NCBI RefSeq assembly: GCF_024323335.1
Contig: NC_066583.1
Span: 269,285,416-269,349,415, forward strand
DNA: 64,000 bases
Reading direction: 5' to 3'
Source: Lathyrus oleraceus
Lineage: Eukaryota > Streptophyta > Magnoliopsida > Fabales > Fabaceae
Positions 1 through 14,915 of this stretch are shown here, one piece after another. The position numbers and the translations under genes are program-made. Below the pieces are notes generated by a model that saw only the letters and a program-made list of their open reading frames with translations, was not told the origin of the DNA and made no database searches. How positions within the stretch are numbered: position 1 is the stretch's first letter; each line of letters starts with the position of its first letter.

Positions 1-99
1 TTGAGCACCGAACAGTACACGCATTTGGATCATCCAACGATTCCAGTTTTTACCGTCAAATACTGGAAGTTTGGTGTTCATGCTGCCGTTTCCGTTCAT
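1..99 (-). CDS. Ty1/copia gag, N-terminal fragment
   Basis: The minus strand from 99 down to 1 is an open frame of 33 codons that starts with ATG at 99-97 and leaves the window. It contains KLPVFDGKNWNRWMIQMRV, which resembles the N-terminus of copia gag proteins, where an aromatic-rich F-G-x-N-W-x-x-W block is usual. It lies just inside a primer-binding site and an LTR, as gag should. The plus-strand frame over the same bases is an antisense shadow. The rest of the element is outside the window, so completeness cannot be judged. Confidence 0.75.
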   Translation of the reverse strand, partial: MNGNGSMNTKLPVFDGKNWNRWMIQMRVLFGAQ

Positions 100-272
100 C
101 TTTCTACCTTGCACAGTACACTCAGATTTCTCACACAGTGTTTCCCAACCCACAGAATTAAAATTCTGATCAGATTTTGTTCAAGATTCAACACGAATCT
201 AAGAATCAAAATCAAACACACAAGACCTCACGTTCACTCGTGTTTCCCGTGTTTCCCAATGAATCTGAACCG

Positions 273-287
273 GAGCTCTAGATACCA
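273..287 (-). promoter_or_regulatory. Primer-binding site of minus-strand copia element
   Basis: On the minus strand this reads TGGTATCTAGAGCTC, the initiator-tRNA-Met type primer site (usually TGGTATCAGAGC) with one extra base in the middle. It sits two bases inside the LTR end. Reverse transcription of the element would begin here. Confidence 0.65.
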
Positions 288-289
288 AT

Positions 290-445
290 TGTTGGTGCAA
301 AGGTAGAATATATGATGAATGGAAATATTCTTATTCAGAGAATGACGGCTACAAACAGAATAAAAGTTACAATGATTGACACCCTATTTATAAGCTAAAA
401 CTAGGGTTACTATAATAGGATAAAATACTAAAATACCCTCTAACA
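290..445 (-). mobile_element. Short copia LTR (5' LTR, minus strand)
   Basis: The segment starts with TGTTGG beside the primer site and ends with TAACA, giving TG...CA ends about 156 bp apart. On the minus strand it contains TATAAATAGG, a good TATA box for LTR transcription. An LTR this short would suit Ale-like copia lineages. The outer border is chosen by the terminal dinucleotide only; the second LTR is outside the window, so the target duplication cannot be checked. Confidence 0.6.
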
Positions 446-940
<495 letters not shown>

Positions 941-3124
941 TCATCTAGACGGCTCACGTGGTGGTGGTGCTTCCCTATTCCCACCCCTAGTCCTAACGCG
1001 TCCTATTGTCATTTGCCGTTGTGGTTGGGTCGAAGTCCCTTCAATGCTGTAGGAAAGGCGGGTGCCCTCTGCGCCCTCAAAGCTTTGTCTCGGTGGGACA
1101 AACTGACTCCTGTTGGGTGCGCCCTCGAAATGTGGCCTTTGGTAGTTAAGGGTTGAATCGGGTTGGCTAAAGAACAATGCCTGTTGTGGTGTGTAGTAGT
1201 CTTGTTGGTAATCCTCTTGTATACCTGTGTCGGGGCTAAGTGGAGGACTGGAAGAGCCCGGGACATCGTCGTGATGGAAGTGTTGGAATTGATGTTGGTG
1301 GGGGGATTGAGTTTGTGGTAGGTGTTGGGACTGTTGATGGTGGTGGGAATGTTGAGGTTGGTGTTGGTAATCTTCATGATATTAGGGTTGAGTTTGTGGT
1401 ATGTAGTGTTGATTTGGTTGGGGTGGACATGTGTTGTGGTGGTTATTGTTGGTAATACGGTGGTGGTGGTTGTTGTTGGTAATACGGTGGTGGTGGTGGT
1501 TGTTGGTAATATGGTGGTGGTTGATGTTGTTGGTAATATTGTGGTGGTTGTTGTTGTTGGGAATATTGTGGTGGTTGTTGTTGTTGGAAATATGGTTGTT
1601 GCATTCGGGGATCGTCCAAATAGAACGGGTCAGACACAATCATTTCTGGATTTGTATTTGCTCTATACCAATCCACATATTCTCTTGTCGGCTTCATTTC
1701 GTTGGGCGCCACTAGAAATTGTAGAACATAGTGGGCACGCTCTTTCCACATTTTACGGAACTCCTTTGCAAATGCCTTCCAATTTTGGGTATACCACTGG
1801 TGGCTGACTTTTTTAAAATGCCAAGGTTCCAAAGACATTGGGGGGGCCTGGGATTTCTTGATGCATTCCGAATTGCAATTTGACACGGTCACTTTGGTGC
1901 ATCTCCACAGTGGTGAACCGCATGATAGCCGTTTTTGCTGTCCAAACAGTTGCATCTTCGGGGTTGGGTTGATGTTCCAATCCCAAATATGGCCTCCAAA
2001 TAAACTGCAAAGAAAAAAATAAATATGTTATTTATTGAAAATGCTTGATATTAATAAATTAGTTAGAAGATGAATGATTTAGTGGTAATACATCTTGTGC
2101 TCGAAGACGATCCAAGAGTTGACGATAAAATATTATTTTATTTTTCGGGGTAAGACTATAATCTAGTCCAGTTGCAATGAACCTAAACAAAAAAAGATAA
2201 ATAATATTATTTACAAATATTTATAGAATAAATATACAAAATGAAATAACATCATAAATTTACCTAGTTGCGTAGGGGAAGGAGTAAACGTTAGGATTTT
2301 CGGGGGCTAGCCTCGGCAATCTCCACCACCCCCATGTTTGGAGCAAAAAAGCACATCCAAAAAATGTACAGTGGTCATTTTGTGCATTTCTACACAAAGA
2401 GCTATATAGGAAAGCCAATACAGCAGAACCCCAACTATACGTGCTTATTCTATCTATGTCCTCGAGCAAACTCAAGTACATAAAGTTTATGCTATTTCCC
2501 GTGCCTTCGGGAAATAGCAAGTTCCCAAACAATAACATAATGTAAAACCTTGTTTTTATGATTGTTTCTTGTTCGGACGAATCCTCAGTCAAATTTATAG
2601 AGTCGTGGTAGAATTGGAGGCTCGATAGTTTAATACCCTGGCCCCTTGCTTTTGCAGATCCCTCACCCTCGACCAGATTTACGCCCAACATTTGAACACA
2701 TAGTTCGTTGGGTTGTTGAACATTTCCAGTCACAGGCTTACCATCTATTCGAAGACCCAAAAGCATGTACACGTCCTCTAGTGTGACGGTACATTCACCG
2801 ATTGGTAGGTGAAAAGTGTGTGTCTCTGGTCTCCAACGTTCACACAAAGCAAGAATAAATTTCACATCAATTGTGGCATTTACCACATGCATAACATGAC
2901 CGAACCCCGCACGCTCTATGTAAGGTACGCACCATGGGTCTGGATAAGGCATAGGGTGTGAACGTTGACGAAATTTCTTGGGATCCTTTAAAAACAAACA
3001 ATATAAACAATCATTAGATTGGAGTTTTAAAAAATAAATTGTAAACATACGAAAGAGGCAATGTTCAAGAAAAACTTACGAATGAGGCAATGTTCGCCCT
3101 AGTGCCTCTGTGTTCTTGGCCCAT
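941..3124 (-). pseudogene. Plant mobile domain (PMD/MAIN-like) gene, broken
   Basis: Minus-strand gene with four recognisable exons: 3124-3080 (starting MGQEHRGTRANIASF), 2985-2264, 2182-2092 and 2004-941. All have GT-AG borders and the joined phase is correct over the first 286 codons. Exon 2 carries the PMD fold seen in proteins annotated as 'serine/threonine-protein phosphatase 7 long form homolog', with LPIGECTVTLEDVYMLLGL and GWWRLPRLAPENP. The tail is rich in Q, P and Y repeats (about 1640-1380). Lesions are a one-base frame change in a seven-C tract near 1845, another frame change in the repeat tail, and a TAA at 1384-1382. PMD proteins act in gene silencing in Arabidopsis, and many copies travel with MULE transposons; the MULE transposase beside it fits that. 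Homopolymer sequencing error could explain the first break. Confidence 0.75.
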
Positions 3125-3336
3125 GGTAAGAAGAGACATGATTGCAATGTAGAACGTAGGTTTGTTGATGAAAAGTTTCGTCAGAGTTCTCTGAATAAAA
3201 GTGTTAGTGGCTGATGAAAATTTTCAAGAATGACCTGCTATTTATAACCATATTCAAATAGTATGAATATGTAAAAAAATTGGACACGTGTAACGCATGT
3301 AAAAATTTGGGAAGGAGTAACGCATGCAAAGTTGAC

Positions 3337-3905
3337 TGAGAATCTTGCAGGCTAGGTGGAGCTGCATGCATGTCTTCACATAAGACACGTCTACTGCATG
3401 CATCAGTAGGTCAGGATAAGACATGAACTCGCCACTCTAGGTGGCGAATACATTGAAGTCTTGTCTTGTCTGAGAATCTTGCAGGCTAGGTGGAGCTGCA
3501 TGCATGTAATAATTTTAACACGTCTACTGCATGCATCAGTAGGTCAAAATAAGACATGAACTCGCCACTCTAGGTGGCGAATACATTGAAGTCTTGTCTT
3601 GTCTGAGAATCTTGCAGGCTAGGTGGAGTTGCATGCATGTAATAATTTTGACACGTCTACTGCATGCATCAGTAGGTCAGGATAAGACATGAACTCGCCA
3701 CTCTAGGTGGCGAATACATTAAAGTCTTGTCTTGTCTGAGAATCTTGCAGGCTAGGTGGAACTGCATGCATGTAATAATTTTGACACGTCTACTGCATGC
3801 ATCAGTAGGTCAGGATAAGACATGAACTCGCCACTCTAGGTGGCGAATACGTTAAAGTCTTGTCTTGTCTGAGAATCTTGCAGGCTAGGTGGAGCGGCAT
3901 GCATG
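3337..3905. repeat. Tandem array, 133-bp unit, about 4.3 copies
   Basis: The block beginning TGAGAATCTTGCAGG recurs at 3337, 3471, 3604, 3737 and 3870, a 133-134 bp period, with the last copy truncated. Each full unit contains two perfect inverted repeats: CTACTGCATGCATCAGTAG (first at 3391-3409) and TCGCCACTCTAGGTGGCGA (first at 3429-3447). The array lies between the divergent PMD gene and the MULE transposase, where a promoter or transposase-binding region would be expected. Confidence 0.9.
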
Positions 3906-4108
3906 TAGAGATAAGGAGACTTAAATGGATACTTAAATATTTAGTTAAATCGATTCAATTGATAACTGGAGAAAAATTATATGAAGGTTGGGAGTCCAAA
4001 TCTAAATACTTAATGAATTATAGTTATTAAGCTATTTGACCAAAACTAAAACAGTTCAAAATATTTATTTAGTTGATTTTCTGCTATTTGAGATGAGTTT
4101 GAAAAAAA

Positions 4109-4502
4109 TTCTTTAGGCATGCGTGGGAATCTTGCAGACTATGTGGTGAAGACATTTGATGGATAGGCATGCGTGAGAATCTTGCAGGTTAGGTGCAGGC
4201 TAGGTGCAGGCTAGGTGGATAGGTTAGCATGCATTGGTACAGATTAGGTTGCACTTGTCTTGTCTAGGGGAAGGCTTGGTGGAAGTGTTGCATGCAAAAA
4301 TGTGACACGTGTAACACATGCATCACAATTGAATCAAAATTCTTTAGGCATGCGTGGGAATTTTGCTTACTAGGTGGTGAAGACATTTGATGGATAGGCA
4401 TGCGTGAGAATCTTGCAGGCTAGGTGCAGGCTAGGTGGATAGGTTAGCATGCATTGGTATAGATTAGGTTGCACTTGTCTTGTCTAGGGGAAGGCTTGGT
4501 GG
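4109..4502. repeat. Direct duplication, about 231-bp spacing
   Basis: A block beginning TTCTTTAGGCATGCGTGGGA occurs at 4109 and again at 4340. Each copy continues through a GAATCTTGCAGG motif, short CTAGGTGCAGG duplications and CACTTGTCTTGTCTAGGGGA. The GAATCTTGCAGGCTAGGTG core is shared with the 133-bp array upstream, so both probably derive from one ancestral unit. Confidence 0.85.
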
Positions 4503-4519
4503 ATGTGTGAGTATAAGTA

Positions 4520-4660
4520 TTCACACAAATTTTCACAAAGGTATTCACAAAATCTTCACAATATCTTCACATATATCTTCACAATATCTTCACAAAATCT
4601 TCACAAAATCTTCATAATATCTTCACAAAATCTTCACAATATCTTCACAATATATTCAGT
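4520..4660. repeat. Short TTCACAA-type repeats upstream of MULE ORF
   Basis: About a dozen copies of an 11-12 base unit, ATCTTCACAATA or TCTTCACAAAA, run up to the first codons of the transposase frame. The pyrimidine/adenine composition looks like an untranslated leader. No coding potential is seen. Confidence 0.8.
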
Positions 4661-4677
4661 CACAGGTTATTGATCAT

Positions 4678-6699
4678 GTGGTTGATGATGAACAAGACAT
4701 TGAACACCCCGTTGAAGACGATGTGGTTGATGATGCAGAAGACGTGGTTGATGACTTGGTGAACCGTGATTCCGAAGACGAAGACCAAGTACAAATACCT
4801 ATAGCGCAACGCTACTCACCGCCTGCGCACTTCACAACCCTTAACTTGGGCGAGGATGAGCTCTCATCGGATATGTTCTACAACCCATATATGAGGTCTG
4901 ATGAGGAGTTAAAGAAGGGTGACCAATTTCGGACCAAGGAAGAGTGTCTGTTAGCAATAAAAAACTGGCACTTGAAAAACTGTGTTGACTACGATGTTAA
5001 CAAATCAAACCCGGAAAGATACGTTATTTAATGCAAAAACCCGGAGTGTGGGTATAGGTTGATGGCATCGTACAAGAAGAAACATAATGCGTGGGTGATA
5101 GGGTCCATTTCTCAAGATCACACTTGCGTCAACACAAACATGGCACAGGATCATCGCAAACTTAGCCATGATATGATTTGCCATTCCATAATACCTCTTG
5201 TTGAAGCTGACCCGTCACTCAAGGTCAAAACTATTATCTCCCATTGTGTTGCTGTTTTCAAATATACACCGTCGTACAGAAAGGCTTGGTTAGCAAAAAC
5301 CAAGGCAATTGAACTGGTATACGGTAATTGGGAGGAATCATACAAACAACTTCCGCGCTACCTGGCTGCACTACATTTGTATTCACCTGGGACGGTTTCT
5401 ATAATGGAGACCTTGCCGGCACAATCCCCTGACGGAACTCGTCTAGAAGGTAATGGAATATTCCATAGACTTTTCTGGGCATTCCGTCCCTGCATCATCG
5501 GTTTCACATTCTGCAAGCCGTTTATTCAAGTCGATGGAACTTGGTTGTATGGGAAATACAAAGGATCGTTACTGATGGCGGTCGCACAAGATGGAAATTC
5601 TAATATTTTCGCAATAGCCTTTGCATTGGTAGAAGGAGAAACGGCTGCTGCTTGGAGTTTCTTCCTTAAGAATCTCCGAACGCACGTGACTCCACAAGCT
5701 GGCATCTGTGTGATTTCTGACAGGCACGCTTCTATAGACAGTGCATACAATAATCCAGCAAATGGTTGGCATGACCCCCCGTCTACGCATGTCTACTGCA
5801 TCAGGCATATTGCTCAAAATTTTGTGCGGGAGTTCAAAGATAATTTCTTGAAGCAAAATTTGATAAACGCGGGGTATGCATTAAACCAACCTGGATTCCA
5901 ATACTACCGCCGGGAAATAGTGTTGGCAAATTCTGATGCAGGGAGGTGGATCGATAATATTGGCAGAGCAAAGTGGACTAGGTCATACGACGATGGGGTG
6001 AGGTGGGGCCACATGACAACAAATCTTGTGGAATCAATGAACGACGTCTTTAAGGGCATACGTAACCTCCCGGTAACCGCTTTGGTGAGTGCGACCTATT
6101 TTTGGATGGCAACGTTGTTCGTAACAAGAGGCAAGCGCTGACATGCAGTGTTACAGACGAGTCAAGTATATAGTGATGCCTGCATGAAGTTTATGAGGCA
6201 GGAATCTGCCAAAGCCAACAACCATCGGGTTACGGAATTCGACCGCCATGGCCACACTTTTAGTGTCAAGGAAACAATTGACCACAACCAGGGGTTGCCC
6301 AGACAAGAGTATAAGGTCCTAATACCAGACTGTTGGTGCGACTGTGGTCAATTTCAGGCCTATCGTATGCCTTGTTCCCATGTCATTGCAGCGTGTTCAC
6401 ACACCCACTTCGATGCATTGTCGCTAGTGTCTCCCATCTACAAAGTTGCAACATTGTTAAATGTATACGACAATCCCTTTCCGGTGGTAGCATTGGAGGC
6501 ATATTGGCCAGAGTATGACGGGGAAATTGTTTGGCACAACGAATCAATGCGGCGGAATAAAAGTGGTCGCCCAAACAGCAGGCGCATTAGAACTGAAATG
6601 GACGTCGCAGAGAAAATGCAGAGGAAGTGTAGCATATGTCGACAATTGGGGCATAATAAGAACAAATGTCCATATCGTGGATCTAGTTCCACAACATAG
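4678..6699 (+). pseudogene. Mutator-like (MULE) transposase, two in-frame stops
   Basis: Three consecutive open segments (4678-5031, 5059-6141, 6148-6699) are in the same frame, separated only by TAA at 5029-5031 and TGA at 6139-6141; the latter looks like a Trp codon mutated by G to A. Together about 670 codons. An acidic N-terminus is followed by a FAR1/MuDR-type DNA-binding region (FRTKEECLLAIKNWHLKN), then the MULE DDE core (KPFIQVDGTWLYGKYKGSL, CVISDRHASI, HVYCIRHIAQNF). A SWIM zinc finger (CDCGQFQAYRMPCSH) and a C-terminal zinc knuckle (CSICRQLGHNKNKC) follow. The chosen first codon is GTG-preceded and uncertain; the frame is open a little further upstream. The enzyme would cut and paste Mutator elements, but this copy is unlikely to be active. 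Confidence 0.9.
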
Positions 6700-6921
6700 T
6701 TTTCATATTCATAACTCTATGTACCAATGTTATTTATCAATAAAGTTTACTTTTTATTCCAAATAGAAGATGACACTGAAACAACAAACACAAACATCTA
6801 ACATTACAACAACAATTACTAAAACAAAAACAAATACCGGAACAAGAACAAGTACTAAAACAAGAACAAGTACTAAAACAAGAACAAATACAAGAACAAC
6901 AACACAAACAACCATTAAAAT
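6700..6921. other. CAA-rich low-complexity spacer
   Basis: The sequence is dominated by ACAACAA, AACAAGAACAAG and ACTAAAACAAG repeats between the convergent ends of the transposase and the small minus-strand ORF. It may be the shared 3' untranslated region. I see no gene. Confidence 0.7.
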
Positions 6922-7276
6922 CTAGGAAATTGCAACAGTTAACACTATGTCATCTGATCCATGCATCATTTGGATGCAATCAATGTTGCTTTCAACTTCA
7001 ATCCACCAACATACCGTTTCTCCAGTTTCAAATGAGAACCTTCTTCTAAGCCCTCTGAATCCTTCTGATGACTTCACCAGGTTGGTAATCTCCCTCTAAC
7101 CAAGACATCAATGACCTTTTTAGTTGGTCCAACGAACGGATGTTCCAAAATTTCATCTCCATTGGGGATTTCACAGGCGAGAAAATAACATGCCCATCCC
7201 TTTTTAAGATTATTGGTTCAGGATCCGGCGGCCTTGATGATGTTCGCTGCCATGATGACGGTCTAGGGGATGCCAT
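6922..7276 (-). pseudogene. Small uncharacterised ORF, frameshifted
   Basis: From ATG at 7276-7274 the minus strand encodes MASPRPSSWQRTSSRPPDPE followed by a segment with DGHVIFSPVKSPMEMKFW and SWLEGDYQPGEVIRRIQR. The frame then meets a TAG near 7049. One base over, it continues with a plausible tail (FSFETGETVCWWIEVESN) to TAG at 6924-6922, so a single indel probably broke a protein of about 117 residues. A minus-strand TATAAATA near 7345 supports 7276 rather than the more upstream ATG at 7339 as start. I do not recognise the family. Its place between the MULE transposase and AT-rich flank suggests it is a passenger gene of the element. Confidence 0.5.
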
Positions 7277-8128
<852 letters not shown>

Positions 8129-8727
8129 TATTAGAAAAACTTTATGTTTTGTATCTTGATATTATGATTTTCACACTATTTCAATTTTTATGATCTATGG
8201 TGTTGATTCTTGTCCGGTTCTCGATCTTATTACCAATTGTTGTCTCCTCTCTTCCTTCTTTTTTATGTGTATCTTTGATGATAAAGATACTTTTGTGTAT
8301 TTGTGAGAAAAAATGAGAAGGAATGAGAAAAATTGATGCTATTTTTTTCAAAGGTCCCTATTTATAATCATCTTACTCCAACAGACACATTCAATTGCAA
8401 GAGACATGTCTCAACGTCCATGAAAAGAGAGAAGAGAGTTTTTAAATTTTGAATTTTAAAATAAAACTCCATTGACTTAACTATCTATCAATTCAAATAA
8501 TCATCAGATTAGGGTATCATTTATTTAAGTCAAACTATTAATTACATGAGTCATAATTATTGAATTAATAAATTAATTTAATATTGAACATTTATAAATA
8601 AGAGAACTCACAGACCTATCATTTTAAAATTTTGGATGAATATATGGTGTGTCTCTCATAAATATGATGTTTTAAAAGAAGAAATTTTACAATATTCAAT
8701 GATTCATTGGAAAAAACTCCTCCAACA
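8129..8727 (-). mobile_element. Degenerate LTR relic with adjacent primer site
   Basis: GCTCTGATACTAA at 8115-8127 is the reverse complement of a tRNA-Met-type primer site. It is followed by TATTAG (decayed TGTTAG) at 8129 and, about 600 bp on, CCAACA at 8722-8727. On the minus strand TATAAATAGGGACC near 8375 would serve as TATA box. No gag is recognisable on the primer side, so only the LTR end of an old minus-strand element remains. Borders are approximate. Confidence 0.45.
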
Positions 8728-9475
8728 ACAATTACTCTATAACTAAGTTTATTTTCTTTAAAAAAAATTACTCAAAAGACCGTCGAGATAGGTTTCAGTT
8801 GAAGGTAAAAATAGAAGAAATCTGTGGTATAGTAATAAAATGAAGCAAGAGTTTCCAAAGAGTCTTGTAAAATCGCAGTTACTTCCATATGTGACTAAAT
8901 TATGGTTACAAATTCCCTATTTATATAAGGGTCTAGAATATTTGTGGTGATAAGGGCACTCTAAGTGAACACAAGGCACAAAATCTTTTGGCAATCTTTA
9001 AATTATGGTTACAAATTTCATCATTCTTTAACATATCAACTTGTTTATGAAACTGAGTCTATAATATATAAATTATTTTGTATTTTTCTCAAACCTGAAT
9101 CTACAATCGATCAAAGTTTTCTCTCTCGTTAAAGTAGGTACGGACATGTATTGATTTTGATGACCATTTGCATGCCTAGCCATCTATTATTTGGATTAGT
9201 AATGACATCAACAACAACAAAAATGTGGAATTAGCTTTGACTATAGATTTTCTTTTGACTATTGACAATGAAATAATATTCTCTTTAATAAGAAGGCGAC
9301 ATATATGGGAGTGATTGATAATATTAAAAAAAAAATATTTTGGTCTTGGAACATTAATAAGTTTATTTTTTAAATTGATGTATTTCTTATGTTTTTCTCT
9401 ATTTAAAGAACAGTAGATCTGAAGAACAACTACAACAATACAATACACTGCATTACAAATTCTGAATCTTGACAT
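8728..9475. other. No recognisable gene
   Basis: AT-rich sequence without a coding frame that I can assign. A CTATTTATATAAGG word near 8920 could be a decayed TATA region of another LTR. The boundary near 9475 is where similarity to the LTR of element C begins. Confidence 0.5.
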
Positions 9476-9733
9476 TTTAAAGAGAAGTTACTCTGTTGAA
9501 AACAAGCTAGATTTATAACATCTTAACATTGTGTATATTTTAGAAGTTCTTAAGTCTTAGAGTCTTTTTAAGTTGTATTTTGTCTACACATCTGACTATA
9601 TATCAAGTGTAGTGTTTACCCAAATATCTTAACAGTTTTCTTATAGAGTCAGAAGTCTCTTGCTTTAGTGATCGAGCATTGGAAGTCTCTTACTTGTATG
9701 CTCACTACGCCAAAAAGGTTTTTTAACAGCGCA

Positions 9734-9950
9734 TCTTAGACAGCGCTTTTAAAAGAAAGCGCTGTCTAAGGTTAAAATAAAAATAAAACACGGAAAATAT
9801 TCTAAAAAAATAATGAAAGCGCTGTCTAAGGGGGGGTCTTAGACAGCGCTTTTAGAAAGCGCTGTCTAAGACCCCCCCTTAGACAGCGCTTTTAGAAAGC
9901 GCTTTTAAATATAGACCTTAGTCAGCGCTTTTGAGAAAGCGCTGTTTAAA
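9734..9950. repeat. CACTA 5' subterminal repeats
   Basis: Several copies of TTAGACAGCGCTTTT and its complement AAAAGCGCTGTCTAAG alternate, forming inverted pairs. They mirror the array at 14916-15325. Such subterminal arrays are where CACTA transposase binds in the characterised En/Spm family. Confidence 0.85.
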
Positions 9951-10017
9951 GTCTTTCAATTAAAAAAACTAAAGAGTGGATGGTCTGAAATCTCTTCCCT
10001 CCCTCAAATTTTTTAAA

Positions 10018-10916
10018 ACACGCTCTAAAGTAGCCCTCTCCCGCTCCGCCGCGCCGGAGCTCATCGCCGCCAGCGGTAGAGCTCAAAGACAACCTAAACC
10101 TTACACCAAACTCTTCGTCTCACCTTGCTAAAAACGAATACCCAAACCAAACAACATAATTCATAAGCACCGGGCTGAATCGAAGAGAGGAACTCAAGAA
10201 CACTAGATTGGAAAACAAAAATTAAATGATGATGGGTGCAAATCAGAGTCTCAAACAAGGGGGGTTTGAATCCCCATGCAAAACTCTACCTCGTGGTAAC
10301 TTTGTCTGAGGAAATGGAGGGGTTTGAGGTATTGCTTCGCCGGATAAGAAGACCGGAGCACCACGACGATAACAAAGGTTAGGTCAATTCACTTTGTATC
10401 TTTTCTTTATGTATTTTGTTTCTTCTTCTTCTTCGGTTTCTGAGAGAAAGTGAGTGAATATTGAGAGATTTGAGAGAGGTTTGGGTTAGAATTTCTGATG
10501 CTGATAACTTGAATTATTTTTGGGGTTTAAGGGTAATGGTGGCTTGCCTTAACTGTTTAGGGTTGCTCCACCTCCTTCTTGCTCTGAGTGTGCTTCTTTT
10601 TATAGTGAAAATATTAGGGTTTGGTTTGATTTCTGATAAGGCAAAGCAAAGGGGATAAAAGAGGGTAATGAAATTGTTGTTGCCAAACAATGTTTTCTCC
10701 AATGTGTGTTGGCTTCTGAAAAGCAATTGCCCTTGTACTTTGAATTTCTGATGCTGATAACTAAAAGAGCGATGCTCACAAGGTCCTTTTTTCAAACTCT
10801 TGTTATAATAGTTAATTGCAATTTGTGTGAAGTTGCTTTTTCATAATCAGACATAGAACTCACTGGACATGAAACTATAGATATCTTCGTGAAATTTTAC
10901 TGGATTCTATTGACAG
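10018..10916 (+). other. Captured leader-like segment of unknown origin
   Basis: The start (10020-10080) is unusually GC-rich for this window (CCGCTCCGCCGCGCCGGAGC) and is followed by TTTCTTCTTCTTCTTCGGTT near 10420, which looks like a gene leader. Small frames such as 10461-10658 have no recognisable domain. It may be the 5' part of a third captured gene or of the ATG7 donor. No function can be assigned. Confidence 0.4.
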
Positions 10917-12129
10917 ATTCTATTTGGGTTTTATGACCCGTGTCATCTCCCAAATAATCCTGGATGGCCCCTGCGCAACCTCTTAGCACTTATTTCTGCA
11001 AGGTGGAATCTCAAGTCTGTTCAGTTTTTCTGCTACAGGGATGCCAGGTTGCGCACATGCTTATGGTGAGTATTAGTATTGAGAAAACCCTGTTTTTGTT
11101 GTTTCAGTATTTCAATTCTTGATAACTTATATTTTTCGCTGCAGGCATGGGGTGTCCGAAAAATTACTCTAGTTGACAATGGCAGGGTGGCTATGTCTAA
11201 TCCATTGAGGCAGTCTCTTTATACTTTGGATAACTGTCTTAATGGCGGAGAGTTTAAAGCTACAGCAGCAGTTGAAAGTCTCAAACGGATATTTCCTGCA
11301 GTGGTAGACCATCAATCCCTGAGATTTCACTTGAAGCTAAAGCCTATAATAAAATTTTCCACATAATTGAATGTTTTTCTTATTCTTTTTCAGGAAGCGG
11401 AAGGCATTGTTATGGCTATACCAATGCCTGGACACCCTGTAAATAGCCAGGAACAGGAGAATGTACTTGACGATTGCAGGCGTTTGCGCGATTTGATTGA
11501 TGCTCATGATGCAGTTTTTTTATTGACAGATATGAGGGAAAGTCGTTGGCTCCCAACACTTCTTTGTGCCAATGCTATCAAGGTTGGCCAGTTTATACTT
11601 TTAAATTTTATATATGTTGCCATTTATATTTATATCACTGATTAACACATGATTCATATTTTAAACTAAAGCGTATATTACGACTGTTATTCCTTTCATA
11701 GTTTTGATTGCATCTTCTTGACTAACATGTATATTTATAGATTACCATGACTGCAGCACTGGGGTTTGAAAGTTTCTTGGTTATGCGTCACGGAGCGGGT
11801 CCTTTCAGCAGCGCCTGTGATTCGAGTGCTGAAACAGCTAGTTCTTCATCTGCCGATTTGTCTGTAAATGATGCAAATGGAAAACATAGACTGGGATGCT
11901 ATTTCTGCAACGATGTTGTTGCACCAACTGATGTAATTTACATGCAGCATTGTGGTGTGATATATGAAGAGATATAACATACCTCACTAACTAATTCATA
12001 CTTACTTTCTGCAGTCAACGTCCAACCGCACTCTGGACCAGCAATGTACTGTGACCCGACCGGGGCTAGCTCCTATTGCTTCTGCCCTTGCTGTTGAACT
12101 TTTAGTAGGGATTTTGCATCACCCTCAAG
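10917..12129 (+). pseudogene. ATG7: ATG7 (autophagy E1-like enzyme) fragment, introns kept
   Basis: Five exon pieces with GT-AG borders: 10917-11065, 11145-11303, 11394-11582, 11741-11932 and 12015-12129. They encode [73 protein letters not shown] and [20 protein letters not shown]. These are the middle and adenylation regions of ATG7, and the Cys before TVTRPG is the residue that carries ATG8/ATG12 as a thioester. The first piece is a fusion: sequence after FFCY runs directly into the exon encoding CQVAHMLM, out of frame, so an internal block has been lost. N- and C-termini are absent. ATG7 normally activates ATG8 and ATG12 in the cytosol; this fragment cannot do so. Confidence 0.88.
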
Positions 12130-12428
12130 GTAATTCTTCCAAATTGATTTTATGTGGAACAATCTTGAAAAGAGTCTCTGACCTGCTTTATGTATCCTGC
12201 ATGAAATTCACATACTGACTACACATTTTCAGGATATATGCAAAAAATGCGTTAAAGCTTCTAATTGAAGCAGGGAATATTGCCCAAGATAGTGTAGAAT
12301 TTATGAATAATGCAATGTTTCTACGAGTTTTGGATTCTTAGTTCAGTTTTGGCACTGTGTATATGATTCTATTTAGTTCCAGTAGGTGTTTTTAAGATTA
12401 AACTTCGGCTGATTTTAATATGTGCTAA

Positions 12429-14875
<2,447 letters not shown>

Positions 14876-14915
14876 TGAGTGTGTGATACATTTTGTCTTC
14901 AATAATTTTCGTATA

